Below are positions 5,897 through 7,305 of a stretch of DNA of 7,305 nt, piece by piece; position 1 is the stretch's first letter; each line of letters opens with the position of its first letter. Under the pieces are notes generated by a model. That model searched no databases, was not told the DNA's origin, and was given only the letters and a program-made list of their open reading frames with translations. The stretch is taken from the NCBI GenBank assembly GCA_019090185.1, contig JAHRWJ010000162.1, positions 1 to 7,305 of the forward strand. The letters run 5' to 3'. The translations under genes and the position numbers were made by a program. Origin of the DNA: Immundisolibacteraceae bacterium. Lineage in GTDB: Bacteria > Pseudomonadota > Gammaproteobacteria > Immundisolibacterales > Immundisolibacteraceae.

Positions 5897-7051
5897 TTGC
5901 GGTTGATCCTTATTCTTGCAGCCACCGCCACCGGCGTGGCGGCGGTGATTGTGCTCACCGCTCTAGGTAATGGTGCCCGCCAGTTTGTGGTCAACCAGTT
6001 CAGTTCTATGGGGAGCAATCTGGTCATCGCGCTGCCGGGCAGAAATGAGACCACCGGCGGACCGCCACCGATGTTTGGGTCAACCCCCCGCGACCTGACC
6101 CTGAACGACGCCCTGGCTTTAAAAAGCGCTGCCGGCGTCGCTCGGTTATCCCCGGTGGTGATCGGTACCGGGCCGGTCTCAAGGGGGAGCATGAGTCGCG
6201 ACACGCCGATTGTTGGTACCACGGCTGAACTGCAGCGCATTCGCGACCTTGAGGTTGCTCAGGGTAAATTCCTACCCGCCGGTGATCCACGTCGAGCAGT
6301 CGCCGTTGCGCTATTGGGCCATACACTGAAGCAGGAAATTTTTGGCGATGCGGTGGCCGTGGGTGAATGGATTCGAATCCAGGACCGTCGCTTTCGTGTC
6401 ATCGGCGTTCTTCAGGAGCAGGGCAACTCGTTCGATCTCGACTGGAACGAAATAGTGGTAGTACCGGTCGCCACCGCCCAGCAGCTGTTCAATACCCAGA
6501 CTATCTTTAGAGTCTTGATGACCCAGCGCGAGGGCAGCGATCTACCTGAACTTAAACAGGAGCTCCACCGAATCATTGCTCAACGCCACGATGGCGAGGA
6601 TGACATCACCATTTTGAGCCAGGATTCGTTGATGAAAACCTTCGACAAGGTGTTCAATGCGTTGACCATGGCGCTGGCCGCTATTGCCGGCGTCAGTCTT
6701 ATTGTCGCTGGTATTTTAATCATGAACGTGATGCTGGTATCGGTATCTCAGCGCACCGGTGAAGTGGGTCTACTGAAGGCGCTGGGGGCGACCAAGCGGC
6801 AGATACTCCTGCTATTTCTTAACGAGGCGCTGTTACTCAGCCTTGGCGGAGCCATAGTTGGCTTGCTATTAGGAATCACCGGTAGCGCCCTGGTGAGGCA
6901 ACTCTACCCAACGATCCCTGCGTATGCACCCGAGTGGGCCATTTTCGGCGGTGTTTCTATTGCCCTGAGTAGCGGTCTATTATTTGGCTGGTTACCGGCG
7001 CGGCGCGCCGCTGAACTTGATCCGGTGATTGCGCTCATGGGCAGTAAATAG
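5897..7051 (+). CDS. ABC transporter permease 1 (FtsX/MacB type)
   Basis: Inner-membrane permease with the MacB topology: helix 1 (about residues 3-24), a large periplasmic domain (about 25-250), then three helices at about 256-281, 306-335 and 347-366. The cytoplasmic coupling segment QRTGEVGLLKALGATKRQILLLFL (285-308) and the C-terminal PARRAAELDPVIAL (367-380) are family hallmarks. Coordinates begin at TTG 5897, the first canonical start codon, giving 384 residues. That codon has no ribosome site and would remove the conserved stretch before helix 1, so the true start is probably at 5840-5867. After helix 1 it carries PGR and GGPPP (47-58), matched by PGK and GPP in permease 2. The stop is 1 base before the permease 2 start. 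It should pair with permease 2 and the ATPase. Substrate unknown. Confidence 0.9.
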   Translation: MRLILILAATATGVAAVIVLTALGNGARQFVVNQFSSMGSNLVIALPGRNETTGGPPPMFGSTPRDLTLNDALALKSAAGVARLSPVVIGTGPVSRGSMSRDTPIVGTTAELQRIRDLEVAQGKFLPAGDPRRAVAVALLGHTLKQEIFGDAVAVGEWIRIQDRRFRVIGVLQEQGNSFDLDWNEIVVVPVATAQQLFNTQTIFRVLMTQREGSDLPELKQELHRIIAQRHDGEDDITILSQDSLMKTFDKVFNALTMALAAIAGVSLIVAGILIMNVMLVSVSQRTGEVGLLKALGATKRQILLLFLNEALLLSLGGAIVGLLLGITGSALVRQLYPTIPAYAPEWAIFGGVSIALSSGLLFGWLPARRAAELDPVIALMGSK

Positions 7052-7052
7052 C

Positions 7053-7305
7053 GTGCATATTAGCGACTTACTTAATTTCACTAGCACCGCCATCACCAGC
7101 CATCGCACCCGTAGCCTGCTCAGCGGCACCGGTATCGCGATTGGTATTCTCACCGTCACCCTGCTCACCGCGATTGGAACCGGCCTTCATAGTTACATCG
7201 CCGCAGAGTTCACACAGTTTGGTAGCAACCTGATCGGCATAGCACCGGGAAAACGGTCAACCCACGGACCACCCACCGGCGTGATCAACACCGTTCGACC
7301 CTTGA
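7053..7305 (+). CDS. ABC transporter permease 2 (FtsX/MacB type), 3'-truncated by window edge
   Basis: Starts with GTG 7053, one base after the permease 1 stop, and runs open to the window end; about 84 residues are visible of an expected 380-400. The N-terminus MHISDLLNFTSTAITSHRTR precedes a first membrane helix at about 22-45, followed by FTQFGSNLIGIAPGK and a GPP motif. The same order occurs in permease 1 (FSSMGSNLVIALPGR, GGPPP), so the two are paralogues, presumably forming a heterodimer driven by the single ATPase. Upstream bases (GGGCAG near 7039-7044) give only a weak ribosome site, so coupling to permease 1 is likely. The frame is intact as far as can be seen. Confidence 0.85.
   Translation, partial: MHISDLLNFTSTAITSHRTRSLLSGTGIAIGILTVTLLTAIGTGLHSYIAAEFTQFGSNLIGIAPGKRSTHGPPTGVINTVRPL

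Noticed and set aside
5845..6240. 131-residue open frame on the minus strand across the ATPase/permease 1 junction
   Set aside because: It is antisense to strongly supported family domains, its translation resembles no protein family, and it has no ribosome site; a GC-driven shadow frame.

Overview
The window looks like ordinary chromosome from a free-living gammaproteobacterium. The reasons are an RhlB-type DEAD-box helicase with its arginine/glycine-rich tail, a CysZ that matches the enterobacterial/pseudomonad family along its length, and an MTA/SAH deaminase of the kind common in that class. Genes are tightly packed with a moderate GC content. I see no transposase, integrase, tRNA, rRNA, CRISPR array or phage gene. 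The genus cannot be fixed from the sequence.

Layout. (1) Positions 1-2047, plus strand: the 5'-truncated end of mtaD (5-methylthioadenosine/S-adenosylhomocysteine deaminase) followed 10 bases later by cysZ (sulfate uptake), which starts with TTG. Both concern sulfur metabolism and they probably share a transcript. (2) Positions 2048-2232: a short gap holding a strong hairpin that can act as a terminator in both directions. (3) Positions 2233-3856, minus strand: rhlB, then 52 bases further on a 100-residue ABM-fold protein that keeps the Asn/Trp/His triad of IsdG-type haem-degrading monooxygenases. (4) Positions 3857-3992: a divergent intergenic region with a candidate promoter and short inverted repeats. 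(5) Positions 3993-7305, plus strand: an export operon of a periplasmic adaptor (HlyD/MacA type), an ABC ATPase (MacB/LolD type), an FtsX/MacB-type permease, and a second related permease cut off by the window end. The genes overlap or nearly touch throughout.

How the genes work together. The last four genes should form one MacAB-like tripartite exporter. The ATPase powers a pair of different permeases, and the adaptor links them across the periplasm, presumably to an outer-membrane channel encoded elsewhere. The substrate cannot be read from sequence.

The features most worth a second look are these. The first permease has no ATG, GTG or TTG covering its conserved N-terminal segment. The adaptor has four cysteines, two of them placed opposite each other on the two arms of its coiled-coil hairpin. 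The ABM protein has a complete haem-degradation triad beside rhlB. I found no convincing evidence for a wholly new type of system.
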